DNA of 64,000 bases from Epilithonimonas lactis (lineage in GTDB: Bacteria; Bacteroidota; Bacteroidia; Flavobacteriales; Weeksellaceae). A program made the position numbers and the translations under genes. The stretch lies in assembly GCF_900110605.1 (NCBI RefSeq), contig NZ_FOFI01000001.1:1019769-1083768 (forward strand), given 5' to 3'. The notes under the pieces were generated by a model that had not been told where the DNA came from, searched no databases, and saw only the letters and a list, made by a program, of their open reading frames with translations. Each line of letters opens with the position of its first letter. Position 1 is the stretch's first letter. This document shows, piece by piece, positions 17,478 to 27,059 of the stretch.

Positions 17478-18590
17478 CTAAATCTCCAATTTCAAAATCT
17501 TCTCCATCTGCTTCTGATTTACATTTTCCGGCATATTTCTAAATACAAAATTCCGAAGCCCTGTAAAATTCTCCCATTGCGCCACTTTCCCAAGCGTCCA
17601 ACTGGTTTTTACAATGTGATTCACTTTTGATCTTCTAATTTTTTCAAATTGATGAAAGATCTTGTTCCAGTCTTTTTCAGTTTCCAAAAGTTTTCCGATG
17701 TGGTACGCATCCTCGACTGCTTGGCAACCACCTTGTCCCATATTAGGTGTTGTGGCGTGTGCTGCGTCTCCAATCAAGCAAAGATTTTCCGCAGTCCATT
17801 TTTCCATCGGTTTTAGGTCGATGATGTCAGTGAGAATGATATTTTCTTTCGAAGTTTTAGAGATCATTTGCAAAACATCAGAATGAAATTCTTTAAAGGT
17901 TTCCAATAGATCAATATCCTCAGAATAGAATTTTTCATTCACCAAAGCATACCAATACAACGTGTTTTCCTTGATCTTCACAAAACCGAAACGTTTTCCT
18001 TTTCCCCACATTTCGTAGGCATTGTGACTGTATTTTTCTGGGATTTCGGTCGTCAGGATTCCGCGCCAGCATTTTTGTTTAGCTTCTCGGATCTGTCCAG
18101 ATTTAAGAATTTGATGTCGAACCAAAGATTTTACACCATCTGCTCCGAAGATGATGTCGCTTTCTATTTCTGTTTTGTCTTCAAAGGTCAAATGGTAATT
18201 TTCCTTCTTCTCAATTTTCGAAAGGCGTTTGTTAAGAATGATATTTTCTGAAATATTCTCACTCAAGACTCTTTGAAGTTCCGCTCGGTGAATCGCGATA
18301 TTGCAAACCTTGTATTTATTTTCAAGTTTCAGAACGTCGGTTTTTGAAATGGTTTTCAGTTTTTCATCAGTGATAATCAAAGCGTGCATTTTGATTCCTG
18401 CCTTTTCGATTTTCTCTTTCAAACCGAGTTTGTCAAAGATCTGCATTGCATTTCCTGCCATTGCGATTCCGGCTCCGACGGGTTTTATTTCCGGCGCGCT
18501 TTCATAGATTTTAAAATCGATGTTGTGTTGCTTCAGAACATTTCCCAAAGTCAAACCGCCAATTCCGCCACCGATGATCGAGATTTTCAT
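17478..18590 (-). CDS. FAD-dependent aromatic-type monooxygenase
   Basis: A 370-residue group A flavoprotein monooxygenase. GGGIGGLTLG (residues 7-16) is the ADP-binding fold, a DG motif is present at FGADGVKSLVR, and GDAAHATTPNMGQGGCQAVEDA binds the FAD ribityl chain. Such enzymes hydroxylate aromatic or other activated substrates using NAD(P)H and O2; the TetX subgroup acts on tetracycline, but nothing here proves that substrate. The next upstream gene (18594) is only 3 nt away, so the pair is probably co-transcribed. Confidence 0.85.
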   Translation of the reverse strand: MKISIIGGGIGGLTLGNVLKQHNIDFKIYESAPEIKPVGAGIAMAGNAMQIFDKLGLKEKIEKAGIKMHALIITDEKLKTISKTDVLKLENKYKVCNIAIHRAELQRVLSENISENIILNKRLSKIEKKENYHLTFEDKTEIESDIIFGADGVKSLVRHQILKSGQIREAKQKCWRGILTTEIPEKYSHNAYEMWGKGKRFGFVKIKENTLYWYALVNEKFYSEDIDLLETFKEFHSDVLQMISKTSKENIILTDIIDLKPMEKWTAENLCLIGDAAHATTPNMGQGGCQAVEDAYHIGKLLETEKDWNKIFHQFEKIRRSKVNHIVKTSWTLGKVAQWENFTGLRNFVFRNMPENVNQKQMEKILKLEI

Positions 18591-18593
18591 TAT

Positions 18594-19082
18594 TTAACGT
18601 TTTAATTTTTTACGTTTCTTATATTTTATCCATTGAACAAGCATTGAAATAGCTACAAACAAATAAAATAAAAAAATGAGGTTGCCAAAAAAATCAAAAT
18701 TTAAATTTAAGTCATCACCTCCTTGAACGAACAATATTATGATGATAGAAATGATAGGAACGAACAATATTGTAAACAACAGGAATGGATAATTCTTAAC
18801 ATTCCAATAGAAAAAAGGTATTTTTCCTCCAGTGAAATGTCCCGGATTTAAGCTGTTGTTATGCCAATCTTCAAAATCTTTCTGAAAATTTTCATCTACG
18901 TCAACCTCATGCTCATCTAAGTTTAAATTATTGAGGATTTGCAATATATTTTCTTTCTGTATGTCTTCCGCAAATAAATTTAGATTTTCAACATCAATAG
19001 AATGCGGAATTTTTTGCTCATTTAAAATTAAATGAACATATTCTAAATTAGAAACAAATTTGAATTTTATAATTTCAATCAT
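18594..19082 (-). CDS. DUF2007-like N-terminus with two TM helices
   Basis: A 162-residue protein. Residues 1-60 (FVSNLEYVHLILNEQKIPHSI..., LFAEDIQKENILQILNNL) resemble the DUF2007 'putative signal-transducing' ferredoxin-like fold; residues about 95-120 and 130-152 are TM helices; the C-terminus is very basic (KYKKRKKLKR). Role unknown. ATG at 19082 preferred to an upstream TTG. Probably leads an operon with the monooxygenase 3 nt downstream. Confidence 0.7.
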   Translation of the reverse strand: MIEIIKFKFVSNLEYVHLILNEQKIPHSIDVENLNLFAEDIQKENILQILNNLNLDEHEVDVDENFQKDFEDWHNNSLNPGHFTGGKIPFFYWNVKNYPFLLFTILFVPIISIIIILFVQGGDDLNLNFDFFGNLIFLFYLFVAISMLVQWIKYKKRKKLKR

Positions 19083-19099
19083 ATTCAAAAATACAAAAA

Positions 19100-19123
19100 A
19101 AGCAAGACCAAAAAGTCTTGCTT
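19100..19123 (-). terminator. Terminator after rpoD
   Basis: AAGCAAGAC / GTCTTGCTT stem with a CAAAAA loop, followed on the minus strand by a run of T (the A-run 19093-19100). It lies just past the rpoD stop codon at 19149. Confidence 0.85.
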
Positions 19124-19148
19124 CAATTTCATTCCGAAAAAGGAATTC

Positions 19149-20015
19149 TTATTTTCCAAGGTAAGATTTCAAGATCTTACTTCTTGTGTTGTGTTTCAAT
19201 CTTTTGATCGCTTTTTCTTTGATCTGACGAACTCTTTCTCTCGTAAGGTCAAAAGTTTCACCAATCTCTTCAAGCGTCATTGGATGTTTTCCATTCAATC
19301 CGAAATACAATCTTACCAAGTCAGCCTCTCTAGGCGTCAAAGTTTGAAGCGCTCTTTCAATCTCGATCTGTAGAGATTCCAACATCAAATCCTTATCTGG
19401 ACTAGGCGATTCTCCCGAACGCAAAACGTCATAAAGATTAGAATCTTCACCTTCCACAAGTGGTGCATCCATCGATAGGTGACGACCACTGTTTTTCATA
19501 GATTCCTTGATGTCTTCCTCGCTCATATCCAGAACTTCTGCCAATTCTTCCGGAGAAGGTGGTCTTTCGTTCTCCTGCTCAAGGTGAGCATAAGCTTTGT
19601 TAATCTTATTGATAGAACCAATCTTATTCAATGGCAATCTCACAATTCTCGACTGCTCGGCCAAAGCCTGCAAAATCGATTGACGAATCCACCAAACAGC
19701 GTAGGAGATAAATTTGAAACCTCTCGTCTCATCATATCTTTTCGCCGCTTTCATTAGACCAAGATTTCCTTCGTTGATCAAATCGGGAAGAGAAAGTCCC
19801 TGATTCTGATACTGCTTGGAAACGGAAACCACGAAACGTAAGTTAGCTTTGATCAATTTCTCCAACGCAGCTCTGTCGCCAGCGCGGATTCTCTGTGCTA
19901 AATCTACCTCTTCATCGGCCGTGATCAATTCCACTTTTCCGATTTCTTGTAGATACTTGTCTAGTGATGCGGTTTCCCTGTTGGTAACCTGTTTTGTAAT
20001 TTTTAATTGTCTCAT
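19149..20015 (-). CDS. rpoD: Primary sigma factor RpoD/SigA, short Bacteroidetes form
   Basis: A 288-residue housekeeping sigma factor. Region 1.2 ([28 protein letters not shown]), region 2 ([56 protein letters not shown] in outline), region 3 and the region 4 HTH ([24 protein letters not shown]) are all present, with no region 1.1 or non-conserved insertion, hence the short length. This form reads the TTG / TAnnTTTG promoters noted across the window (established for Bacteroides and Flavobacterium). Confidence 0.96.
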   Translation of the reverse strand: MRQLKITKQVTNRETASLDKYLQEIGKVELITADEEVDLAQRIRAGDRAALEKLIKANLRFVVSVSKQYQNQGLSLPDLINEGNLGLMKAAKRYDETRGFKFISYAVWWIRQSILQALAEQSRIVRLPLNKIGSINKINKAYAHLEQENERPPSPEELAEVLDMSEEDIKESMKNSGRHLSMDAPLVEGEDSNLYDVLRSGESPSPDKDLMLESLQIEIERALQTLTPREADLVRLYFGLNGKHPMTLEEIGETFDLTRERVRQIKEKAIKRLKHNTRSKILKSYLGK

Positions 20016-20119
20016 ATAAAAACCTCATTCTTTAGGTTGCATTATATTATACGATCAGAAACCCAAAAAGGTTACAAATATTTTGTCATTAAGATATTTT
20101 TATGAGAATTTTATGAAAT

Positions 20120-21571
20120 TTATTGACAAGAAGCATATTCTTTTGCAATCTGACTCAGGTCATTCACATCCTTGATGTTGAAATTTTTCTTTTTGATGTC
20201 GTTCACAAGGTCTTTGCAGGTTTTTAGATAATCTGCCAATCTGTTTGCCTCCACATCGTCTGAGCTTCTGTCCAGCATCAAACCCTTGTCTTCCTTATCG
20301 ATTTTAACAACGAATTTTTCTTTCTCCACAGGATCTTGTAGGATCTGGATGCCTTTGTCTTCGTAGATCAAAGTGTAAAAATAGGCGTTGTTAAAACTTA
20401 GATCATTGATATTCGTCAGCTTTTTCATCGCTTCACCCTTCACTCCTAAACCGATATAGCAGGTTTCTCCGTTTTCTGTCTGAATACAAAATTTGGCTCC
20501 AGACGAAGCGTTGACGGTTTTCGTTCTCGGTTGCTTTTTCTCATTGTTGTATTTCACCATCAGTCTTTGTCCAAATTTATCTGCATAGTCGGTTGGCAAA
20601 ACTTCGCCGGTCCTGTTAATGTCAAGTTTTTGGAAGTAGATGGTAAGGCTGCCTGTCGTTTTCTTTCCATCTTTGTCGATCACGTAGCCATCAGTGTTGT
20701 AGATATTTGCGGATCGTACTTTTGCATCAGCAATTTTGGCGTCCAAGATCTGGCCTCGTAATTTTTTTGCCTGATGACCCAACATGTATCCTTCAGCCAT
20801 TAGAACAGCCAAGAATTCTTCACCAAAAGCAGGATCACCTCTCAAGTAGGATTTTGCCGCGTTGTAGTAGAAGGTCTTGTCGTCATACGTATCGACCTTA
20901 TATTTCTTGAAGCCTTCCTTTTCGTTTTTAACAGTGGCTATTCTGTTTTCGTCAAGATCGAAGACCTCAATACAATTGTTGGTGTCAAAGGCGCTGCATT
21001 GTCCGAATTCGATGCGTCCGATGATCTTCTTGACACTCATATTCTCAAATCCAAGGATGTCTTTCCCGGAAATCGATGGTGCAACTGTAGATTTGATACC
21101 ATTGATCTTGTTTGCGCGTTCCTGGGCACGTTGGATTTCCTGCGTGGCCACATTGCTAAATTCTGCGCCTGTGTTGTTGAAAAGCTTATCCAAAGCTGCC
21201 TTGTCAACACCATTTTTTGTGAAAACATGATATTTTGCTGTCAGGTTGTGCGTAATGATGTTTTGAACGCTGAAGGAAGCTTTCAGGATCTCATGCTGGA
21301 TGGTTGCTTTCTTACTTCCATCTCCCGAAATGATCTCTAGATATTGTAATGGCTGTGCGCTGGAAACTTGGGCAAGCCCTTTAAAATCGACCGAAAATTC
21401 TTTGTCTCCATTGAGATTGAAATATTCGTAATGGTCGCGGTAGGGATTTTTTATCGTTGCGACTGGTGTTCCGTCCAATAAGACCTGTTCTTTCTTGATC
21501 TTGATGTCTTGAGAAGAGATCGTAATGGAGCAAAAGAAAATTAAAATGAGTGTAAAGTTTCTGAGTTTCAT
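20120..21571 (-). CDS. Secreted protein of unknown function
   Basis: A 483-residue protein with a signal peptide (MKLRNFTLILIFFCSITISSQ). The first part (25-100) has short beta strands like those of outer-membrane-associated Bacteroidetes proteins, the middle (about 240-300) is helical with GEEFLAVLMAEGYMLGHQAKKLRGQIL, and the end (about 435-480) is again helical. FGQCSAFDTNNCIEVFDLDE and GAKFCIQTENGETCYIG hold Cys pairs that could form disulfides. No recognised catalytic motif. Single gene facing gldD across a 121-nt divergent promoter region. Confidence 0.75.
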   Translation of the reverse strand: MKLRNFTLILIFFCSITISSQDIKIKKEQVLLDGTPVATIKNPYRDHYEYFNLNGDKEFSVDFKGLAQVSSAQPLQYLEIISGDGSKKATIQHEILKASFSVQNIITHNLTAKYHVFTKNGVDKAALDKLFNNTGAEFSNVATQEIQRAQERANKINGIKSTVAPSISGKDILGFENMSVKKIIGRIEFGQCSAFDTNNCIEVFDLDENRIATVKNEKEGFKKYKVDTYDDKTFYYNAAKSYLRGDPAFGEEFLAVLMAEGYMLGHQAKKLRGQILDAKIADAKVRSANIYNTDGYVIDKDGKKTTGSLTIYFQKLDINRTGEVLPTDYADKFGQRLMVKYNNEKKQPRTKTVNASSGAKFCIQTENGETCYIGLGVKGEAMKKLTNINDLSFNNAYFYTLIYEDKGIQILQDPVEKEKFVVKIDKEDKGLMLDRSSDDVEANRLADYLKTCKDLVNDIKKKNFNIKDVNDLSQIAKEYASCQ

Positions 21572-21680
21572 AGGTTTGTTTTTTTCAAATATACATTAAA
21601 TATGGAATCGATTTGACTGTAAATCAATTATTCTTAACAAAAATTAAGTATTCAAAATTCTCTGTATCGATTCTAATTGT

Positions 21681-21688
21681 TATTTTTG
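21681..21688 (+). promoter_or_regulatory. -7 box TATTTTTG abutting the gldD start
   Basis: TATTTTTGC matches TAnnTTTGC, and its G lies 4 nt before the gldD ATG (21693). If used, the transcript would start at or within a few bases of the ATG, making the mRNA leaderless. No clear -33 TTG at the usual spacing. Confidence 0.5.
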
Positions 21689-21692
21689 CCGA

Positions 21693-22250
21693 ATGTTTAA
21701 AAATCTGATCAGAGTTTTCATCGGCTTATCACTTTTCTCCTGCGGCAAAGAACCGGTTCCAAAACCGAAAGGCGACCTGCGTTTGGAATATCCAGCCCCG
21801 AAATACCTGAGCTTTTCTGCACCTTGCGATTACTCTTTTGAATATTCGGATTTTGCAAAGATCAAAGATGCAAAACAAGCCTGCTGGTACAATCTCTCGT
21901 ATCCTGGGATGAAAGCCAATGTTTTCATCACTTATTTTCCGATCAAGAATGATTTTCAACTTCACGTGAAGGAAGCAGAGAAAATGGTTTATGAACACAC
22001 CATCAAAGCCAGCGCGATCGACACCAAATCATTCGCTTACCCAGAGAAAAATGTTTACGGAAATTTCTACGAACTGAAAGGTCAAACCGCATCAAACATT
22101 CAGTTTTATGTGACAGACAGCACGAGACATTTTGTAACTGGAAATTTATATTTCAACTCTCGTCCGCGTCCTGACTCTTTGGCGCCGGCTGTAGATTATA
22201 TCAAAAAAGACCTTTTGCACTTGATCGATTCATTTGAATGGAAAAAGTAA
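21693..22250 (+). CDS. gldD: Gliding motility lipoprotein GldD
   Basis: A 185-residue lipoprotein (lipobox LSLFSC, lipid Cys17). The GldD features are clear: LRLEYPAPKYLSF after the leader, CWYNLSYPGMKANVFITYFPI in the middle, and RPRPDSLAPAVDYIKKDLLHLIDSFEW at the end. GldD is needed for gliding and T9SS function in Flavobacterium and is found even in non-gliding relatives. It fits with the two T9SS-tagged nucleases at 36-39 kb. Confidence 0.93.
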   Translation: MFKNLIRVFIGLSLFSCGKEPVPKPKGDLRLEYPAPKYLSFSAPCDYSFEYSDFAKIKDAKQACWYNLSYPGMKANVFITYFPIKNDFQLHVKEAEKMVYEHTIKASAIDTKSFAYPEKNVYGNFYELKGQTASNIQFYVTDSTRHFVTGNLYFNSRPRPDSLAPAVDYIKKDLLHLIDSFEWKK

Positions 22251-22363
22251 TTGCGAAGCTGGAAGTCAAAGGTCAGAAGACTTTCGAATCGAAACTAAAA
22301 ATTAAAATAATATAAAATACTTCCGACATCCATCATCGGACATCGGACTAAAAAACTTAACAT

Positions 22364-23284
22364 ATGAAATTACTAGCAGTAGGAACTGTAGCATTTGATG
22401 CCATCGAAACACCTTTTGGAAAAACAGATAAAATCCTTGGTGGTGCAGCCACTTATATCGGACTTGCAGCAGCAGCTTTGGATACGGACGTAAGTTTGGT
22501 TTCCGTGATTGGCGGCGATTTCCCACAAGAATATCTGGATATGATGACTTCAAAAAACATCAATGTAGATGGTGTGGAAATGGTGAAAGACGGGAAAACC
22601 TTTTTCTGGAGTGGGAAATACCACAACGACCTTAACACAAGAGATACTTTGGTGACAGAACTGAACGTCCTGGCAGACTTTGACCCGAAAGTTCCTGAGC
22701 ATTCTTCAGAAGCAGAAGTTCTTTTGTTGGGAAATCTAGATCCTGTAGTTCAGCTTTCTGTTTTAGAAAAAATGAAAACGCAGCCAAAATTGGTCATCCT
22801 TGACACTATGAATTTCTGGATGGACATCGCTTGGGACAACTTGATGAAAGTAATTGCTAAGACCGATGTTATCACCATCAATGACGAGGAAGCAAGACAA
22901 CTTTCCAGAGAATACTCCTTGGTGAAAGCAGCTAAGAAGATCCACGAGTTAGGACCAAAATATGTGATCATCAAAAAAGGAGAACACGGCGCATTGCTTT
23001 TCCACGACGGAAAGATCTTCGCGATCCCAGCTTTGCCTTTAGAAGAAGTTTTTGATCCAACCGGAGCTGGAGATACTTTCGCAGGCGGATTTGCATCTTA
23101 CCTTACCAAGAAAGGGGATTTCAGTTTTGAAAGTATGAAAACGGCGATCATCGTTGGTAGCGCAATGGCTTCTTTCACCGTTGAGAAGTTCGGAACAGAA
23201 AGAATCGAAAATGTGACAAAAGAAGAATTGAGCGCAAGGATCAATCAGTTCAAAGAATTGACTACGTTCGAATCTGCAATCTAA
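22364..23284 (+). CDS. PfkB-family sugar or nucleoside kinase
   Basis: A 306-residue ribokinase-fold kinase. N-terminal GGAATYIGLAAAAL is the substrate-lid region and DPTGAGDTFAGGF carries the catalytic Asp and anion hole. It phosphorylates a sugar or nucleoside with ATP in the cytoplasm; the substrate cannot be assigned. The 113-nt leader after gldD contains direct repeats of the CATCGGACATCGGAC type. The SurA-type operon follows 52 nt downstream on the same strand. Confidence 0.88.
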   Translation: MKLLAVGTVAFDAIETPFGKTDKILGGAATYIGLAAAALDTDVSLVSVIGGDFPQEYLDMMTSKNINVDGVEMVKDGKTFFWSGKYHNDLNTRDTLVTELNVLADFDPKVPEHSSEAEVLLLGNLDPVVQLSVLEKMKTQPKLVILDTMNFWMDIAWDNLMKVIAKTDVITINDEEARQLSREYSLVKAAKKIHELGPKYVIIKKGEHGALLFHDGKIFAIPALPLEEVFDPTGAGDTFAGGFASYLTKKGDFSFESMKTAIIVGSAMASFTVEKFGTERIENVTKEELSARINQFKELTTFESAI

Positions 23285-23336
23285 ATTTAACTTTATCCAA
23301 AATTACCACTCAAAAGGTGGTTACAAAATATATCAA

Positions 23337-25172
23337 ATGAAAAAGATCTTTTTTCCAGCTGTTTTGGCATTCGTGTCACAAATGGCTTTTTCTCAATATC
23401 TGATCGTTGGCAAAGACAGCATCTCTGTAAAAGACTACATGAAAGAGAACAAGTACGGACTAGAAACGGCCGGACCGGATAAGTCTGTCAATTCTACCGT
23501 AGAGTTCTTGCTGTTGCAACAGTTGGCAAAAGAGAAGAGAGCCGACACGATGAACTATTACACCAATGCTGTAAATCAGAGAATGTCTGAACTGAGAGAG
23601 CAGAAGTTCTATCCAAAAGCGATCGTTGATCCATTGCTTCAGGATTTTGTTAATTCTAACAAGACAGAAACTCAGATCTTGCTTTTCATCAAAGAAAAAA
23701 AAGCAGAAGATAAGACCGATTACAAAGCACTTTATGATCAGGTGAAAGCTGGGAAAATGACGATGGAGGATTTCTTGTCAAAAAATGGAAATCCAGAAGC
23801 TTCCAAGCCATTTTATGTGAAGCCGGGAATGTTGGATTATGACCTGTATCAACAAGTGAAAAGCTTACCAGCCAATTCGTACACCTCTTTCATCAATAAA
23901 CCAAATGTCGTAGGTTTTGCAAAAGTGACCAACACAAGACCGAGTTTGGGATATTTGATCTTCGGTGTTTTGACCTTTCCAAATGATGCCAATTACGAAA
24001 CGACAAAGGCAAAAATTTACAAGGAATTGGAATCTGGGAAAAAATTCCAAACTGTGGTGAAAGAATTTGGATCGACCGAGGAAGAGAGAAATTCTGGAGG
24101 CGCTGTGATGGGTTCTCCAATTTTACCAGATGAAGTTTACAATGCCTTCAAAGGGCAACCAAAGGATTTCTACACCAAGCAACCAATATTGTTCGGAGAC
24201 AAATATTTTATTTTTAATATTTATAATATTGAGCCTTACACGCTTACAGATGCCAATACAAGATTTTTCCAGAAGGAAATGTTGGCAACAGGCTACGGTG
24301 AGGAGTTGACTTCGAAGCTTGTAGATTACTTGAAAACCAAAGAGAAGTTTACAGAAACACTAGATTTTGCAGACCTTAAAAAATCTTACCAAAGTTATAT
24401 CAATCCAAAAAATCCTAAAGCCTTATTGTTCTCCTACGGAAAGAACAAAGTGACCTATGAGGATCTGAAAAAAGCGATTGACAGCCAGTACAAAAACCTG
24501 GAGCAGATCCCGACCAGTCAATGGGCGGATCTTTTAGATTATCAGGCTCAGCAATATATCGTGGGAGTTTACGCTAGGAATTTTGAAGATCTGCCAGAGG
24601 TAAAACCAGAAGTGGATGAGCTGAAGAAAAACCTTTATTCCGAATATATCTTTTCCGAATACTTGAAAAATGAGGTGAAGAATAATCCGAAACTTTCCAC
24701 CGATTATTACAACGAGAACAAATCCAAATTTGTTTGGGAAAAGAGAGCAGAGTCCAGAGCTGCTGTGATCTCTGATCCAAAATTGGTAAAGGAAATCGAA
24801 AAAGAGATCAAAGACCCAAAAAAATGGGAAGCTTTGAAGACCAAATTCAAAAATCAGGTCAACGATAAGAATCAGGTCTTGGTGCATTTTGAAGAAGGAA
24901 AGATCCAGGAGTCGTCCGACATTTTCAAGAAAAATAATGTGCCTTTCAAGAAAGGAACGTTCACTACCAAAATTTCTGGACGAGACGTTGTAGTCGCTAT
25001 AGATGAACTTTTCCCAGAACAGCAGATGACGCAGGCGGAAGCAGCGGAAGATATGACGGATGGCGTAACAGAGAAATTACTTCAGAAAACGATCGCCGAG
25101 CAACGAGCCAAAACAAAGATTGAAATTCAGCCAGCATTCATGGCAGAACTCAACAAAAATTTTAAGAAATAA
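23337..25172 (+). CDS. Periplasmic PpiC-type peptidyl-prolyl isomerase
   Basis: A 611-residue protein with a signal peptide (MKKIFFPAVLAFVSQMAFS). A SurA-like helical N-domain is followed by parvulin-type domains: residues about 120-190 (degenerate) and 205-310 (YLIFGVLTFPNDANYETTKAKIY, GGAVMGSPILPDEVYNAF), with a long helical C-terminal half. It should help fold outer-membrane proteins. The next gene encodes a second SurA-like protein 65 nt on, so the two form an operon for envelope protein folding. Confidence 0.82.
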   Translation: MKKIFFPAVLAFVSQMAFSQYLIVGKDSISVKDYMKENKYGLETAGPDKSVNSTVEFLLLQQLAKEKRADTMNYYTNAVNQRMSELREQKFYPKAIVDPLLQDFVNSNKTETQILLFIKEKKAEDKTDYKALYDQVKAGKMTMEDFLSKNGNPEASKPFYVKPGMLDYDLYQQVKSLPANSYTSFINKPNVVGFAKVTNTRPSLGYLIFGVLTFPNDANYETTKAKIYKELESGKKFQTVVKEFGSTEEERNSGGAVMGSPILPDEVYNAFKGQPKDFYTKQPILFGDKYFIFNIYNIEPYTLTDANTRFFQKEMLATGYGEELTSKLVDYLKTKEKFTETLDFADLKKSYQSYINPKNPKALLFSYGKNKVTYEDLKKAIDSQYKNLEQIPTSQWADLLDYQAQQYIVGVYARNFEDLPEVKPEVDELKKNLYSEYIFSEYLKNEVKNNPKLSTDYYNENKSKFVWEKRAESRAAVISDPKLVKEIEKEIKDPKKWEALKTKFKNQVNDKNQVLVHFEEGKIQESSDIFKKNNVPFKKGTFTTKISGRDVVVAIDELFPEQQMTQAEAAEDMTDGVTEKLLQKTIAEQRAKTKIEIQPAFMAELNKNFKK

Positions 25173-25237
25173 TTATAACAAAAAATGAAGCAGAATTGGT
25201 TGATAATCTTAATTTTGCAGCTTAATAAATAAAAATA

Positions 25238-26614
25238 ATGTTAAAATACACGAAATGTCTTTTTTTATTGTCAGTGATCTTGTGTTTATTTAATACAAAT
25301 CTATCGGCTCAAATAAAAAAAGGTCAGCTCATAGATGGGATTGCAGCCGTGATTGGTGATGAGATCGTTCTGGAGTCTGACATAGAGGATCAGGCGAACT
25401 ATGCGAAACAGCAAGGCGCAAATGTAGGTGACAAATGTGATTTTATGGAAAGTATCCTGAACAACAAATTGCTGATCTTTGAAGCAAAAAAAGATACATT
25501 GATCGAGAACAGATCGGCGGCAATCAAGGAAATGGCTGGGACCAAATATACTCAGATCCTGTCCCAATTTCCAGATGAGAAAGCCATGTTGGCCGCGTAC
25601 AAATTCCGTACGTCTTATGAGATGAAAACAGCGATCGAGAAGATCGACGCGGATAACTATTACGGTCAGGCAAAGTATGGACGTATTACGGAGAAAGCAG
25701 ATGTGACGCCAAATGAGGTGACAGATTTTTATAATCAATTCAAATTCCAATTGCCGAATGTGAAGGATGAAGTTTTATTATCCAAAATCAGTATCTATCC
25801 AAAGATATCGGCAGCTCACAAAAAGGAAATCGTAGATAAGCTGAATAAAATCAAGCAAGACATCAAAGCCGGAGAAAGCTTTGAAAACCAAGCAAGGATC
25901 TACTCGGAAGACGAAGGTTCTGCTGCACTTGGTGGACTTTACAAGAACATCAATGTTGGACAAATGGTAAAACCATTCGAGGCTGCTGCACTTAATCTTC
26001 AGGAAGGTGAGATGTCCGATCCGGTAGAATCAGAATATGGATACCACTTGATCCAGCTGATCAAGAGAAACGGAAAAAAGTACGATGCGAGACATATCTT
26101 GATAAAGAGTACACCAAATGCCGACGAGATAACCGCCGGTAGAAAACAATTGGACAGTATCAGAACTTTGATCGTGGAAAACAAGATGACTTTCAAAGAT
26201 GCCGCTTACAAATTCTCTGATGACAAAAGCAACAAGTTCTCTGCAGGGATCATGACCAACACTCAAGATGGTTCTGACAAATTGGAGAAACTTGGTTTGG
26301 ATCCAACAGTTTCTTATCAGATCGCAGGTCTTAAGAAAAATGATGTAACTGAGCCTTTCCAACAGGAAGATCAGCAGAAGAGAAAAATGATCAGCATTAT
26401 CCAGGTGAATGATGTCATAGATGCACACCAATTGGAACTGTCAACAGATTACGAAAGGATCAAAGAGATGGCGCTCAACAAAAAGAAGAATGAGATCGTT
26501 GAAAAATGGGTGAATACAAAGATCCCTTCTATCTTTATCTCTTTGGATAACAAATATAAGGATTGTAAATTCCACAGCAACTGGCTGAAAAGCAGTATTG
26601 TGACCACTAAATAA
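25238..26614 (+). CDS. SurA-like periplasmic chaperone/PPIase
   Basis: A 458-residue protein with a signal peptide (ending NLSAQ). DGIAAVIGDEIVLESDIEDQA is the SurA N-terminal signature, followed by two parvulin domains at about 175-275 (VLLSKISIYP, GGLYKNINVGQMVKPFEAAALNL, YGYHLIQLIKRNG) and 280-390 (DARHILIKSTP, SNKFSAGIM). It escorts outer-membrane proteins across the periplasm. Upstream gene is a related PpiC protein; a strong terminator follows. Confidence 0.9.
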   Translation: MLKYTKCLFLLSVILCLFNTNLSAQIKKGQLIDGIAAVIGDEIVLESDIEDQANYAKQQGANVGDKCDFMESILNNKLLIFEAKKDTLIENRSAAIKEMAGTKYTQILSQFPDEKAMLAAYKFRTSYEMKTAIEKIDADNYYGQAKYGRITEKADVTPNEVTDFYNQFKFQLPNVKDEVLLSKISIYPKISAAHKKEIVDKLNKIKQDIKAGESFENQARIYSEDEGSAALGGLYKNINVGQMVKPFEAAALNLQEGEMSDPVESEYGYHLIQLIKRNGKKYDARHILIKSTPNADEITAGRKQLDSIRTLIVENKMTFKDAAYKFSDDKSNKFSAGIMTNTQDGSDKLEKLGLDPTVSYQIAGLKKNDVTEPFQQEDQQKRKMISIIQVNDVIDAHQLELSTDYERIKEMALNKKKNEIVEKWVNTKIPSIFISLDNKYKDCKFHSNWLKSSIVTTK

Positions 26615-26631
26615 TTTGGTGCTATAAAAAG

Positions 26632-26663
26632 AAAAAAGGATGAGTGTTTGCTCATCCTTTTTT
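26632..26663 (+). terminator. Terminator after the SurA-like gene
   Basis: AAAAAAGGATGAG / CTCATCCTTTTTT, perfect 13-bp stem with a TGTTTG loop, followed by further T. The symmetric A/T flanks suit both the plus-strand gene and the converging gene at 26683. Confidence 0.92.
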
Positions 26664-26682
26664 TTGTTCAAAGTTTTTTAAT

Positions 26683-27024
26683 CTATTCTTCTTTCTCCAA
26701 AATTTTATACTCGGATAATTGTCCGTCCCATTTTTCATTGTAGGTTGAAAATTCGATGGCAGTGATCTGTCCCACTGTAATGTCGATGACGTAGCTCAAG
26801 CCTTCCTTCAAGCCTTTGATGGCTATATTTTCACCATTGCTGAATAGAGCGTTTGTGTCATCAACTTCATTATTGAAATCTTCGTATAAAAGTTCAACAT
26901 TCATCCCAGTGCCGGTCAGTTTTCTTTCGGAGACTTTCAAATGTGGTATATGCGGCGTAAACTGAGGATATTTATTGGTCAGACCTTCCAATAAGGTGTT
27001 TTCCAGTTCATTTAGTTCTTTCAT
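26683..27024 (-). CDS. Small acidic protein of unknown function
   Basis: A 113-residue cytoplasmic protein without signal peptide or TM segment. A short helix at the N-terminus (MKELNELENTLLEGLTNKYPQF) precedes mainly beta strands ending in DGQLSEYKILEKEE. I do not recognise the family; the length and acidic, single-domain layout are compatible with an immunity-type or small-molecule-binding protein, which is speculation. It lies 36 nt upstream (in transcription order) of nothing obvious and converges with the SurA-like gene. Confidence 0.6.
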   Translation of the reverse strand: MKELNELENTLLEGLTNKYPQFTPHIPHLKVSERKLTGTGMNVELLYEDFNNEVDDTNALFSNGENIAIKGLKEGLSYVIDITVGQITAIEFSTYNEKWDGQLSEYKILEKEE

Positions 27025-27059
27025 GTCAAATTATTATTAGCTAAATATAAAATTTATAT

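Noticed and set aside
17478..18590. Monooxygenase as a TetX tetracycline-inactivating enzyme
   Set aside because: Only general group A flavoprotein motifs are visible; TetX-like substrate residues cannot be shown, and the gene sits in the core chromosome.
20877..21340. 117- and 113-residue plus-strand frames
   Set aside because: Antisense shadows of the 483-residue secreted protein gene with its clear signal peptide.
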